64,000 nt of DNA from Pomphorhynchus laevis (taxonomy: Eukaryota > Acanthocephala > Palaeacanthocephala > Echinorhynchida > Pomphorhynchidae): assembly GCA_012934845.2 (NCBI GenBank), contig WNNJ02003077.1, positions 1-64,000 of the forward strand, written 5' to 3'. This document shows positions 13,101 through 22,869 of this stretch, piece after piece. Below the pieces are notes generated by a model, which did not search any database, had not been told where the DNA came from, and saw only the letters and a list, made by a program, of their open reading frames with translations. How positions within the stretch are numbered: position 1 is the first letter of the stretch; every line of letters begins with the position of its first letter. A program made the translations under genes and the position numbers.

Positions 13101-13799
13101 GTAAGCAAATTAATGATCATTATTATTAAATAACATTATAGAAATAACCGTCTAAAATTTTTATATTTGAATTTGGCAGTTATAAATGAAAGACGCTTTT
13201 AACTTTCATTGTGTAACAACGAATCAGATAATAATTATTAATTATTATTAATAATTATTAATAATTAATAATTATTATAATTATTAATTAAGATTATTCA
13301 GTTAAATTATATAAGATTATTCAGTTAAATATTACATTAATTAATTAATTATTACATTTCTTTTTATAATTTCACTTTTATAATTCTTTAAATACATAAA
13401 GGGGTAATCATTCTTTTTGCATACTTTGCTTTAATTGGAAAATGCAAATTACTAAATATTACCTTCCTTTGCATCCAACACAAGCTACTATGTTATTCAC
13501 ATTGTTCATTATTTCTTTCTTCTCGACAGTGAAAATTTGTTGTAACCTATCTGGTTGACTTTTGTAGCTCCTATATTTAGCTTGAAATTCTTTCCAAGCA
13601 GATTTTTTTCCATTAGTCGGCACTATTTGTGTTGTATCTTCGCATTTATCGTTAAATTCGTAAAATACCTATATTTTAATTTTTTGCATTCCAAATTAAA
13701 AAAATATGCCAGAAACCTTATTATCTTCATTAGCCGATAGTTTGTTAATGTAAATGTCTCTCACAGGTAACTTCTTCACAATTAATTCGGTGACTAATT
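7141..13799 (-). CDS. ggnbp2: GGNBP2-like gene (gametogenetin-binding protein 2 orthologue), seven exons
   Basis: Seven exons on the minus strand join with matching phases and GT/AG borders: 13799-13717, 13668-13463, 11127-10978, 10763-10647, 10501-10301, 7494-7328 and 7277-7141. Introns range from 48 bp to about 2.8 kb. Landmarks shared with GGNBP2, in order, are: a CVGC box at the end of exon 2, continued by SMDSRFGNL in exon 3 (human CVGCRRSVERLFSQL); a W-x3-W segment leading to NNHRNCDDC in exons 4-5 (human KHRFCTDC); ELLTCISGFMARR in exon 6 (human EVLTCLGIHLYER); and an L-CAELE stretch followed by the basic run KKKQRYRKRRK in exon 7 (human LCEEF then KKRQKRKNRRK). GGNBP2 is a conserved animal protein needed for sperm formation in vertebrates; its biochemical role is not established. 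The first exon with the start codon was not found. The last exon may be the one at 233-481. Introns hold LINE and Penelope debris. The identification rests on remembered family sequence, not on a search. Confidence 0.75.
7740..8450 (+). mobile_element. LINE fragment, C-terminal end of ORF2 (RTE-like)
   Basis: Plus-strand frames encode the region after the RT core: ANAAMRSLNMS near 7920, IYLAIFVPILTYNHELW near 7990, then LRWLGYVMRMSRDRLPRKI near 8200, GKRPRGRHRYW near 8270 and an ALPSRPYTQ end near 8410. RWLGHV-RM--R-P-K, G-R-RGRP and a final W--L--ALCS-type stretch are the usual tail of RTE-type LINEs. It is 5'-truncated and carries a few frame breaks. It sits in an intron of the GGNBP2-like gene in the opposite orientation. 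Confidence 0.75.
8460..9530. other. Intronic gene-free stretch
   Basis: A+T-rich sequence with a direct repeat of about 27 bp (TTTTCTTGTCAAGAAATTGT core) at 8470-8497 and 8755-8781. No gene was seen. A more G+C-rich patch follows at about 9540-9860 in which I recognise no protein or RNA. Confidence 0.4.
10163..10262. repeat. 31-bp tandem repeat, about three copies
   Basis: The unit TTATATTATTATAAAATCTA plus AATAAAATAGA is repeated about three times just downstream of the GGNBP2-like exon at 10301-10501, inside its intron. Confidence 0.8.
11610..11815 (+). repeat. Solo Naiad-type non-coding end
   Basis: It matches the distal tail of the Penelope-like element at 28.8-28.97 kb in the same orientation: TGACGTTTATTTTAAATTT, then TATAGAAAATCTTATAACAA, then GTTTTGTTTATTTTATAATT, and a TGGACTCAGTTAGCTGA end. 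No RT accompanies it. It lies in the intron between the GGNBP2-like exons at 11.1 and 13.5 kb. Confidence 0.7.
12530..12610 (+). mobile_element. Small LINE fragment related to the copy at 7.7-8.4 kb
   Basis: The plus strand reads SLANAAVR then SVVVKQELS, matching the ANAAMRSLNMSVVVKRELS segment at about 7915-7970. The decayed sequence may extend to about 12790. Confidence 0.55.
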
Positions 13800-13953
13800 C
13801 TGCAAATTGCTTTTGAATACACAAATATTTCAATTAATTTAAGTAAACAAGGATTTATTCTAGTTTTGTATATTTCGGATAATTAATTAAAAATAAGTTA
13901 ATAACTAATTATTAATAAACCTTAATATTAGTGAAATTAAATTGTAAGAATCA

Positions 13954-14215
13954 AGAATAATTATTTTTGTATCTAAATGCCATTCCCAGAAAAAAGAAAT
14001 TGAATATTTCTTCGATATTTCGTTCGCTAATTGTTTTAAAACAATTTTGGTTTATAATTATTTTATCTCAAACTTTTTTTTAAGCTTAAAAAAAGTTTGA
14101 GATAAAATAACATACAATACTTCTTGAAAATGTCCGCGGTTAGCGAACGAAATATCGAAGAAATATTCAATTTCTTTTTTCTGGGAATGGCATTTAGATT
14201 CAAAAATAATTATTC
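13954..14215. repeat. Foldback element with about 75-bp arms
   Basis: 13955-14030 and 14140-14214 are near-perfect inverted repeats (both contain ATGCCATTCCCAGAAAAAAG in one orientation). Inside them lies a second palindrome centred on TAAGCTTA at about 14058-14110 (TTTTATCTCAAAC... with its complement). No coding sequence is present. The layout suggests a foldback or MITE-like element, just upstream of the known GGNBP2-like exons. Confidence 0.8.
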
Positions 14216-14629
14216 CCCCCAGAATGTCTCATTCCGTTTCAAATTTTTAATAATATTTTTAATAATATTTTAAAAAATCACGATTTTTAAGATTTAATAA
14301 TCGATTTTTAAGGCTATAACAACGTCATTCTTAAAATAGTAGCAGTACAAATAAAAACTATACCAAGTACTTTAAGAAACGATATTAAGGTCTGAATAAT
14401 TTGTTTCTTTTTACAATTTTTACAATGATAATGAATCATTTTTGAAAACATAAATAATCGCGTAGTGAATACTACGAAGAATATACTATTACCTAATACT
14501 TTGGGTCACAAGAGATAGAATTAAAACGCTCATAATTAAAACCAACGCATCAAGTGTGCCAGTCAAATATTCGCAATTATAATTCAAAAATAATTATTCC
14601 CCCCAGAATGTCTCATTCCGTTTCAAATT
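14198..14629. repeat. Direct repeat pair around a 340-bp segment
   Basis: A stretch of about 47 bp containing CCCCCCAGAATGTCTCATTC occurs at 14198-14244 and again at 14582-14629. The first copy overlaps the right end of the foldback element, so this may mark a second, partly deleted copy of it or the ends of a related element. Confidence 0.75.
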
Positions 14630-15299
14630 ATTTCAAGAATAATTTTTTATTATCAAACACAAATATAAGATTAAGATTATTAAAGATTATAATATAATAT
14701 ATTATATTTAATAAATATATTATATTTAATTATATTCTAATAATTATATTAGAATATAATTATTATAAGATTATATACATATTTATTTACATTGCAACAT
14801 ACGAAATATTGTAGGAACAATATATTCATGAATTTATATAATTGTATCTATAAAATTATATCGATAATTTAGTTGAAATATATGCTCTATTTGCATAGTA
14901 GAATTATGGCTGTCTGTCCATATGAATTTTAATTTGAAACAATACATTTGATATCATATTAATTGCTATTAGACATTTGTACATGATAAATTTACATTTT
15001 TAAATGATTAATTAAAAAGGATTATAATTGAAATATATATAATAACTTATAATAATTTATTGTATTAATAATAAATTATTTATTATATAATTTTATACTA
15101 AATATTAATTATATAAAATAATTTCGATAAATAATTTTAAATTTATAAATTTTTATTAAATTTGTATTTATAATAATTATTTATTTTATAATAATTATTT
15201 ATTATATCATTTAACAATTGCAACATAAATAAATTTTTACGAATTAATATGCTAATTCGTCCATTAATATATAAAAGAATATATTAATATAAAATTAAT

Positions 15300-15480
15300 A
15301 ATATTATAATAGTACAAATATTATAATTGAACAAAATATTCATTATCAATATATTTAATATATTGATATATATTAAATATATTCAATATATTCAATATAT
15401 TTTAATATTCAATATATATTGATATATATTAAATATATTCAATATATTCAATATATTCAATATATTTAAATATTCAATAT
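15300..15480. repeat. A+T microsatellite-like tract
   Basis: Repeated TTCAATATAT / ATATATTGAA units with local palindromes. The surrounding 14.65-15.5 kb is otherwise gene-free A+T-rich DNA. Confidence 0.7.
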
Positions 15481-15521
15481 ATCTTTATTATGATGTATTG
15501 AATTATTATCTTTTTCATTTG

Positions 15522-15665
15522 GGCCTCGCGTGGCCGAATGCTGGAGGGGTGTGCATTGCAAACCCTATGTAAAGGGTTCAAACCTCGATCATGCACTCCC
15601 TATCGATTTCTCTAAATGCACACGTCAAGGCCACAAGGTCGAGTTGTCGCGGCCTTGTGGCTTTA
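15522..15665 (+). mobile_element. tRNA-derived SINE candidate
   Basis: A G+C-rich island in A+T-rich DNA. It has an A-box-like TGGCCGAATGCTGG at 15531-15544 and a B-box-like GGTTCAAACC at 15575-15584, at the spacing of an internal pol III promoter. The GTGGCCGAATG start resembles class II (Ser/Leu) tRNAs. A unique part follows, then a hairpin (GGCCACAAGG at about 15629 with CCTTGTGGC at about 15653) and a T-rich end. It does not fold into a convincing complete tRNA, so a SINE is preferred. Confidence 0.55.
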
Positions 15666-16009
15666 TTTAATAAAAATATTTAATATTTATTAATTTATTT
15701 TAGTCAAAATAAATATTCTTAATGATTTAATGAAAAAATAAATCTACATTTGACAAATTTTAAAATCAAATAAAAATAGATGTATATTTTTATAGAAATT
15801 GTGCAATTATAAAATTATAAAAAATATAATCAAAATATAATTTTACATTATATTTTGATGTTGACTGAAAAAATGGAATTTTAATGAAATATACATCAAA
15901 TAAAATACATATTTTAGTTTGTTGTTCATATAGATATTAATTTATATAATAAATTATAGCATATAATATATTATATTATAGAAATATGTTATTACCTAGA
16001 TTTTATCGA

Positions 16010-16060
16010 AGATGGAAAATTCTAATCATTTACCATTTGAAAAAATGACTGGAAAGACAA
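16010..16060 (+). other. Possible first coding exon
   Basis: An acceptor-like TTTTATCGAAG is followed directly by ATG and an open frame (MENSNHLPFEKMTGKT), ending at a GTATGA donor-like site. No downstream exon was identified, so it may be fortuitous. The rest of 15.67-17.1 kb shows no gene. Confidence 0.2.
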
Positions 16061-17124
16061 GTATGATTTCTAAATCTAAGTATTGGTTTATATTGAAAAT
16101 GTACGTTTGCTATATAATTAGAGGTACAAAGGAAATTTGTTGATTAATTTACAATTTATCAACAAAATTGGTAAATTATTTTAATATTAACTTTAAATCA
16201 ATTTAATTAAAATTGATAAAATTAAATCGCGTTGTTTATATAGGATCGCTATGCGTTGACTAATCCGTCTAACTGCAGTGTGATTGTCTCGGTAGATTAA
16301 TGAATAAGAATATATTACATTTTTAAAAGTTATAAATGCTTTAACATCTTTTGTAAATATTTATTAAATATATTTATTAAATATATATTATATTATATTT
16401 TGTAAAATCAAAATATTATATTTTTATTTTACGTTATATTGTTGACTGAGAAATTAGATATTTTAAAACTTCATTGGTTTTCAAATTGGACACATTAAAA
16501 AAATATTTAAAAATTGTATTTTTAATTTTAGTAATTACAAAAGAATCAGTAATAATTTTTTAACATTTTAACTAATTGTATTATGCTATCCATTATGGTT
16601 AGCGAATTGAAACATTAACTAGAAGGCTGCACTATTTACAGTACCGTAGGGATTTATTTACCTGAATTGAATTGATGTTCTCCAATTTGAGGGGTTTTGA
16701 GTCCATTTTTTGAATGTTAGAAAGCTTTTTACAACTGCTTTATAACTCCAGCTTTTATAAAAATACACTTTAGTACTCTGCAATTGCCCCGCGGCTGATT
16801 TTCATTGATACGTATAACACAATAGTTGTTTGCTGGGTTTAGTTGTTCATTGACGAATTGTGTCAAACAGTGCAATTAAAATGAGAATTTTAACAGCTAC
16901 AACTTTTAATTATGTCATTATCTACTGTAAAAGATGTAAATAAAGAAACAAAGACTTTGCACTCATAATGTTAAATTGGGGTACAGCCAATTATAAGTTA
17001 ACAATGGATTAAATCTTTAAAAATGTCATTATTTAGTTTTTAAGTTTTTAATTGACTTGCTCCTTTGTGCGTCATTGAGTTAAAATTCAGTTTGCCGTCA
17101 TTGGTTAACTTTTATTGTTCACAG

Positions 17125-17160
17125 TCGAAACGGCAAATACTAACAAAACGCCGTCATGAC
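17125..17160 (+). ncRNA. Hammerhead-like 3' half (remnant)
   Basis: GTCGAAACGGC, a 15-nt loop, then GCCGTC form the GAAAC box, a 5-bp stem III and a GTC cleavage triplet. No good CTGATGAG box is seen upstream, so this is a remnant at most. Confidence 0.3.
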
Positions 17161-17696
17161 ATTACTTGCTAGTTCGGGTATAGGTCCCCGAGGCAGAATA
17201 CTCCAGGAGTGGTGTACTCATTACACTTGGGTATATTTGCTCAGTCACTCTCAAACTGAATGCACGCACCAACTTTTATGTAAATTTTTAGCTTGGTCAA
17301 GAAATCAGATAGGTAACAAATTAAATTTAAATTAAATAAAAATTTGATATAATACTTGTAATATTAATACTATAATCAGTTATATGCGTATTGATATTGT
17401 TCCGCTGATTTATAGAGTCAATGAATAGCCGTTTAAAGTGTAATTTTGGCAATTAAAACTTTTTATAATTTGTGAATTAGTTGAATTGATAAATTTTAAC
17501 ATCGAGGTAGTCATGGTATAATATAATAGTAATTTATGAGTAATTTATAAATAATGTTATAAATTTATTTAAAAAATATTTATTAATAAAATTTCTTCCA
17601 AATAAAGCAGAAAGTAAAATTTAATTCTAAAACAGAAATATTTGATATTCCGGTTTTTTATTACGGAATATTTGATATAGCACAGTGCAACACAGT

Positions 17697-18290
17697 AAAC
17701 TGTATCCTCTAAAATGATTCTATGAGAAAACAAGCAACAATAGCAATTAAATATCCCCATAAGACAATTGGGATGATCCGAAGAGCATGTAGTTTGTTTA
17801 AAAGGCTATAGCATGCTACCACGTACACAAATTCTCGGAGATGCCTTTTAGATGTATCACAGAGCAACCGAAACGATTGATGGTAGTTCACCCTACTGAT
17901 GAGTGCTGCCGGCTACCATCAGCTCGTCTAAGAGTGATAAATAAGTACTCTACATGTAATCAAACTTCGGATTTTGCAACATTCACAATTATAAAACTGA
18001 AGCTTATACGCTCCTATCACAATTATGAAACTGCAGCATATATGCTTCCAAAGCACAACGTGAACCATTTACTTTTAAATTATTAAATCGTATACTATAA
18101 AGGATCCATTGAGAAAACAAGCAACGACAACAATTAAATCTCCTGTCAAAGAAAATTATGATGATCCGGATAGCACGTGCTTAGTGTAAAGAGGCTATTC
18201 TATGCTACACCGTAATCGAACAACGGTTTTTGGCATCATCTACGATAATAAAAATGAAGCTTATTGACCCCGGAGCACAGTATGACCCAT
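17697..18290 (+). repeat. Repeat with hammerhead-like boxes, partly duplicated
   Basis: 17697-17825 and 18088-18215 are diverged direct copies (GAGAAAACAAGCAAC ... GGCTAT-TATGCTAC). The first is followed by CCGAAACGATTGATGGTAG, then CTGATGAG at 17896 and CTACCATCAG, flanked by TATCAC and GTGATA. The second is followed by a piece of the same element's right arm (CGGTTTTTGGCATCATCTAC). The same element is better preserved at 32.74-32.96 kb. Confidence 0.65.
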
Positions 18291-18849
18291 TTTACTTTCA
18301 AATTATAAAAATTATAATTATAAAAATTAATAATCAAATTATATATATCCATCACGTCGGATATAAACTTATAAACTCGTCATATATTAACTTATGAAGA
18401 TTAAACGCTAAGAAAAAAGATAAACAATATTAACATTCCGGTGCAAGTCCTTTTTAATGTTTTTATCACATAGTTTTCTCATTTGAAGAAAATTATTAAG
18501 TCCTATATTAAACTATTATATATAATGAATTAAACTCTCTCGGAATTCATTATATATTCGGAATTATATAAATCTTAAGAACAACTGAATATCAACAAAT
18601 AAGGTGAAATTCTTTACGTATCGCTATGGCTTCTTCAAAATCGAAAAATACAAACACGTCAAGCAATTAACAGATCACAAATATGAATCAAATCAAACAT
18701 CTTAAACTATTGCTCGGGAATCCGTGATCGCTAAACTCATCGATAGACAAAATTGGTAGTCAACATATAGACAACGAATATTTTTCTTCCATCAGCTACA
18801 ATTTGATAATTGACGGGTGACCAATTTACCGTATTTCTAGGGCCTTTCT

Positions 18850-20500
18850 CGCAGCACTACTTTCAAATGTAAAACTTATAATCAAATCAGAGCATTTGCA
18901 TCTTGATTTATTGCAACGTTTATAAGTACTTACTGTTATTCCGTGTTGCTAGTCTGTAGGTGTCTACCCAGTCTTTTGTTGCACCTGAAAAAGAATTGTG
19001 GTTTGTTTTTATTTATATTGAACCGAGAACATATATCTTTAAATATACGTTTAGTAAAACTCCGAATATTTACAAAAGCTGAATGATACATAATACATGC
19101 AATGGATTTACTAGTTGGTGAACGCTTAATAGATAATGTATCTAATTGGCTCATTTTACTAACAGCTTAATATGAATGTATGAATATGAATCTATAGCTT
19201 ATCTGTATAAGATTTATTATAACGTTCTCTCAATAACCTTATAACCCAGTATTTTGACATTTTCTTAAAATATTAAGTTATCTTTACATATTCTTCACAT
19301 TCTCAAAGCTTAATTAGATATAACCGCTCTTTTGGTTGATTTGGAGTAAGAACTATGTGCATGTAGGTAGAAGTTTGTGACAGTTGGTTTTTTATCTTAT
19401 TATCCTTAATTTGAATTGATACGTCCAGGAAGTAAACAACATCACCATAATTATTAGTACATTATAAATAGTTAATAGTTTAAGTACCCTTAAACTATTA
19501 AAGTAACTCAGAAATCTTTACTGTCTTCACTGTAGTCCATATGAAAAATATATCATCAATATATCTAAACAACAGGTTTTGATGGAAAAGAATTCTGAAC
19601 ATTCCTAAGCGTTCCTTAAATATAATAGAATAGAAATGAGCTACGGTGTTCTTATCGCAGTTCCTTGTTGCCAATTCACAATTGAATTATTTCAAAAATT
19701 CACAAAGTGCTAAAATACCTTGATTATTAGAAATCGAAGGATAGAGCGACTGAACGTCTTCTGAAACAAGGATAAAGTCATTGTCAATTTGGCTTTCAAT
19801 GTTCTCCAACCTGTTCAAAAATTCTGCTGTACTTGATATCTATAATTTTACATTTGCATATATTTAATTAATATATCATAAATATTTTTGCTTAATGGTT
19901 GAGTGGCAGTGCCGATCGAATTGTCAATAGGACGTTCGATAAATAATCTGTCCGCTTTGTGACACTTTAGCAATATATAGAATTTGCCTTTCTATGGAAT
20001 TTCGACTATTAACGAGTCCAGCTGTTCATAACTAAGTAAACCAATATACATGAACTTATGGTTTATTATAGTTTATATTACAAGCAAAAGTTCCCTTTCA
20101 CCAATATGCATGTAAGCCTTAAAGCCTCTAAAAAGCCTCTCAAAGCCAGTGATCTCAAAACCTCTGGAATGTAGCTCGATTTGTCCAACAAAACAATCTC
20201 GTTACCTTTGTCGTCCTTCTGAACTACATCATCGCGTTGGTTTAGTTTTTTAAATGCCTTTTAAAGACGTCCAACAAATTACAGTTGTATTTATGAGCGG
20301 TGGAAATTTTAGGAACTCATCGCATAGTGATTTACCAAATAGATTAATGACTGCAATGCGTTTATCGATATCAATCGATATTAAAACACTGAGATGATTG
20401 ATAGTCCTTTTATCTTTTGCCAACTCATATCTTGAATATTCTCTGGGGCAAATATTATAATTCAAGCCTAACTCAATTAAGTCATATTCATTAGTGTATA
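18850..20500 (-). mobile_element. Penelope-like element remnant, canonical type
   Basis: On the minus strand, coding remnants occur in Penelope order: NYNICPREYSRYELA near 20460, a basic/acidic stretch reading QRDDVVQKDDKGNEIVLLD near 20240-20180 (the DKG region before the fingers), the RT catalytic box FRYIDDIFFIW near 19570-19540, then near 18980 PQFFFRCNKRLGRHLQTS and near 18900 a cysteine cluster (CNKSRCKC). This layout, with a zinc cluster after the RT, is that of ordinary Penelope-like elements. A GIY-YIG domain is not recognisable beyond it. The copy is heavily decayed, with many frame breaks. Confidence 0.7.
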
Positions 20501-21141
20501 AATCCTTGCTAAATTCGATTTGTTGATTTGACTTTTGATTAATATTAATTAGCTAGCGACTACTAATCTATGGTATTAAGTTGAAGCCCAACATTTGACT
20601 ATTTATTTTAAGCTTGGCAGTCAAGCTTAAAATAAGCTTGGCAGTCAAGCTTATTTTGTAGTATCTGTTGTAACATAATCCCTGATTGGAAGAATAATAT
20701 TATCAATAAAATTTATTGACTCAGGATGAAGATCTAGAAAATTATCACTGAGATATGGTTTTAAATCTTCAATCAGGAGATTGAATGAATCTCCTGATTG
20801 AAAATCTTCGAAAATTTCAAATTCATTTAAATCTTCGATTTAAATGAATTTTATAATTTGATAATTTTCGTGGATGAACATAACGAGATGATATTCTTTC
20901 AAGTTTTTTTAAACTTTATTAACCAGTAATTCCTTATATAATCTGCAGTTTAGTTGTGTTAAGCACGTGAAACTTTGCAAGCAAAATAGTCAGTTGAACA
21001 CTACAATTTCGAATGATGCGGTTCCATTGATTACTCGTAATCGTTGTTACATAAGGATAGATTAATCGCAAGATCCTTCATTATATATAATGACTTCGTT
21101 ATAACTTCATAATATATACATATATGTATTTATTCTCAAAT

Positions 21142-21354
21142 GACACCATTCCGCGTGAATTTTTTGTAATACATATAAGCACGTCCTAGTCCTCCTATGC
21201 ATCCAGTAGTGGATGGGTTGCTAGTCATCCTCTGCATCCAGTAGTGGGAGGAATCTGGCACTGATGAGTCATTGTGATGACGAAACGGCATTCGTCATTC
21301 TTTCGCGTCGGGCTTACATGTTTTACAAGAAATTCACGCGGAATGGTCTCACTC
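21142..21354 (+). ncRNA. Hammerhead ribozyme-like motif inside a 42-bp inverted repeat
   Basis: CTGATGAG at 21261, stem II GTCAT-TGTG-ATGAC (5 bp, perfect), GAAAC at 21282, a short stem III ACG/CGT and the cleavage triplet GTC at 21294-21296. All conserved core bases of a type I hammerhead are present. A possible stem I pairs GGAGGAAT (5' side) with ATTCTTTC (3' side), but leaves six unpaired bases next to the core. Flanking arms 21142-21182 and 21304-21352 are inverted repeats (ACCATTCCGCGTGAATTT and its complement), which would extend the helix. Self-cleavage is inferred, not shown. Confidence 0.6.
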
Positions 21355-21519
21355 TCCTTGAATAAAAGTAGCCGATATTAAAGAGACCTACGCTGGCATT
21401 TTCCAGTGCTTTGCTCATGATCCTTTTTGGTGAAGCTGTAGTACTGATTTAGTACTCTATGATGTTACTAGAAAATTATCTAGTACATCATTCACATTGA
21501 TTCATTCATTGATTGCCGT

Positions 21520-21625
21520 CTGCTAGTCCTCTTCTGCATCCAGTAGTGGGAGGGATCTGGCACTGATGAGTCATTGTGAATACGAAACGCATTCGTCATT
21601 CTTTCGCGTCTGGCTTATATGTATT
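21520..21625 (+). ncRNA. Second hammerhead-like copy
   Basis: Same core as the motif at 21261: CTGATGAG at 21563, GAAAC at 21584, stem III ACG-CATT-CGT and GTC at 21595. Stem II is damaged (ATGAC became AATAC), so only two pairs remain. In stem I the GAAT/ATTC pairing of the first copy is GGAT/ATTC here, a G-U substitution that keeps pairing. It lies about 170 bp from the end of the innexin gene, on the opposite strand. Confidence 0.5.
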
Positions 21626-21791
21626 ACATATATGTATATATACATTATATATAATATAATTTATGAATAAAATTATAGTACAATGTAAGTCAAACATATC
21701 GTGTATTTTACTATGTTTAAATTATTACAACAAATGTGAATATGCATTCACATACTCTCTACATGGTTTGATCTTGTTTTTTGCTCGTAAA

Positions 21792-22865
21792 CTATCCAAG
21801 TTCCCATGTTGCTAAGGTTTTGATTAACACCTTATGCATAGATTTTTCATTGCAATTTTGTGACATAATCTGTAAATAGAACAGCATATCAGCATTAATA
21901 TAACAATTAAGTTCAAGCAACGTGTAGTTATTTAAATTTATGGAAAGTATTATCAGCTGTTGTTCAAAAATTGAGCGACGAGTGAATGAACAAGCATAGA
22001 TAAAGAATTTAAGCACAGTGTCGATTACTATAAGCAAACAGACAAGTAGACTCCATGCTGACCAAATAATAAATATCTTTTCGTTCAGTATATTCAAGGG
22101 TACAAGGCATTCAAAGGTATAGTGCCGATGTTCGTCCATATCACGAATTGTAACGTCGCATAATGTCCGAAGTGGGAAGAATTTTCCGAGAGTATCATAC
22201 AATGAACTTGGTTGACTAGAGTTTCCATAAATTTGTGTAAATATCATATTTGTTAAAGAGGTTGTTGTACCTGCACCAGCCATTGAAAATTGCAGAACCA
22301 AAAAGAGCTGAGTCATGCAAATTAAATAAAGTATACGAACTAGACAAAATAGAACGGTTAGACTAAAGTATGAATACATTCCTTGACCAGAAGACAGTCT
22401 AATCAATATGTGCGAGAGAAGCTGGCAGTTATATTTCCCACGATTATCAACATTGAACATCATATTAATATTAGTACCTAACTTTAATTGCAACACTTTG
22501 TGCCAGATTATTATCGGAATCTTAAAGATGAATGTCTGACAAATTAGAATCCACGGGATCCATTGATAGTAACTAATTTTTAAATAGGCATCTGAATCGA
22601 AGTCATTGTAAGTGATTTTTGTTTTGATGAAGCAGACTCGATTAATAAATGATTCGTATCTTCGTAAGTGTGCCGGAATCCAGCATGTTATTGGATGACG
22701 AGAACCGAACGTATTACCCAACGCTAGAGCTATGGTCATATATAGCAAACGACATGTCCATGTATGACACAAGGTGTCAACAAAAAAGTCAAGCTTGACC
22801 TGTGACTTTATATTTTTCTGTTCACATTTCCAGGCAAGTCTTTTATTAAGTTTTAGAAGCTCCAT
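21792..22865 (-). CDS. Innexin (gap-junction channel subunit), single exon
   Basis: A 357-codon open frame with all hallmarks of the innexin family. Four membrane segments lie near residues 37-53, 103-121, 167-192 and 265-289. The YYQWIP signature is at 99-104, at the start of the second segment. Each extracellular loop carries one cysteine pair with 17-residue spacing (C61/C78 in CW...C, and C236/C253 in TLCDVTIR...FEC). LNEKIF precedes the fourth segment. Innexins form hexameric or octameric channels in the plasma membrane that link neighbouring cells or open to the outside. The length is normal for the family and no intron is needed. The start is the first ATG and gives a typical N-terminus. 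Nothing adjacent suggests co-regulation. A retrocopy origin is possible given the lack of introns, but the frame is intact. Confidence 0.93.
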   Translation of the reverse strand: MELLKLNKRLAWKCEQKNIKSQVKLDFFVDTLCHTWTCRLLYMTIALALGNTFGSRHPITCWIPAHLRRYESFINRVCFIKTKITYNDFDSDAYLKISYYQWIPWILICQTFIFKIPIIIWHKVLQLKLGTNINMMFNVDNRGKYNCQLLSHILIRLSSGQGMYSYFSLTVLFCLVRILYLICMTQLFLVLQFSMAGAGTTTSLTNMIFTQIYGNSSQPSSLYDTLGKFFPLRTLCDVTIRDMDEHRHYTFECLVPLNILNEKIFIIWSAWSLLVCLLIVIDTVLKFFIYACSFTRRSIFEQQLIILSINLNNYTLLELNCYINADMLFYLQIMSQNCNEKSMHKVLIKTLATWELG

Positions 22866-22869
22866 CGAT

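Noticed and set aside
15522-15600. Functional tRNA gene
   Set aside because: A and B boxes fit, but acceptor and anticodon arms do not close properly and a SINE-like tail follows.
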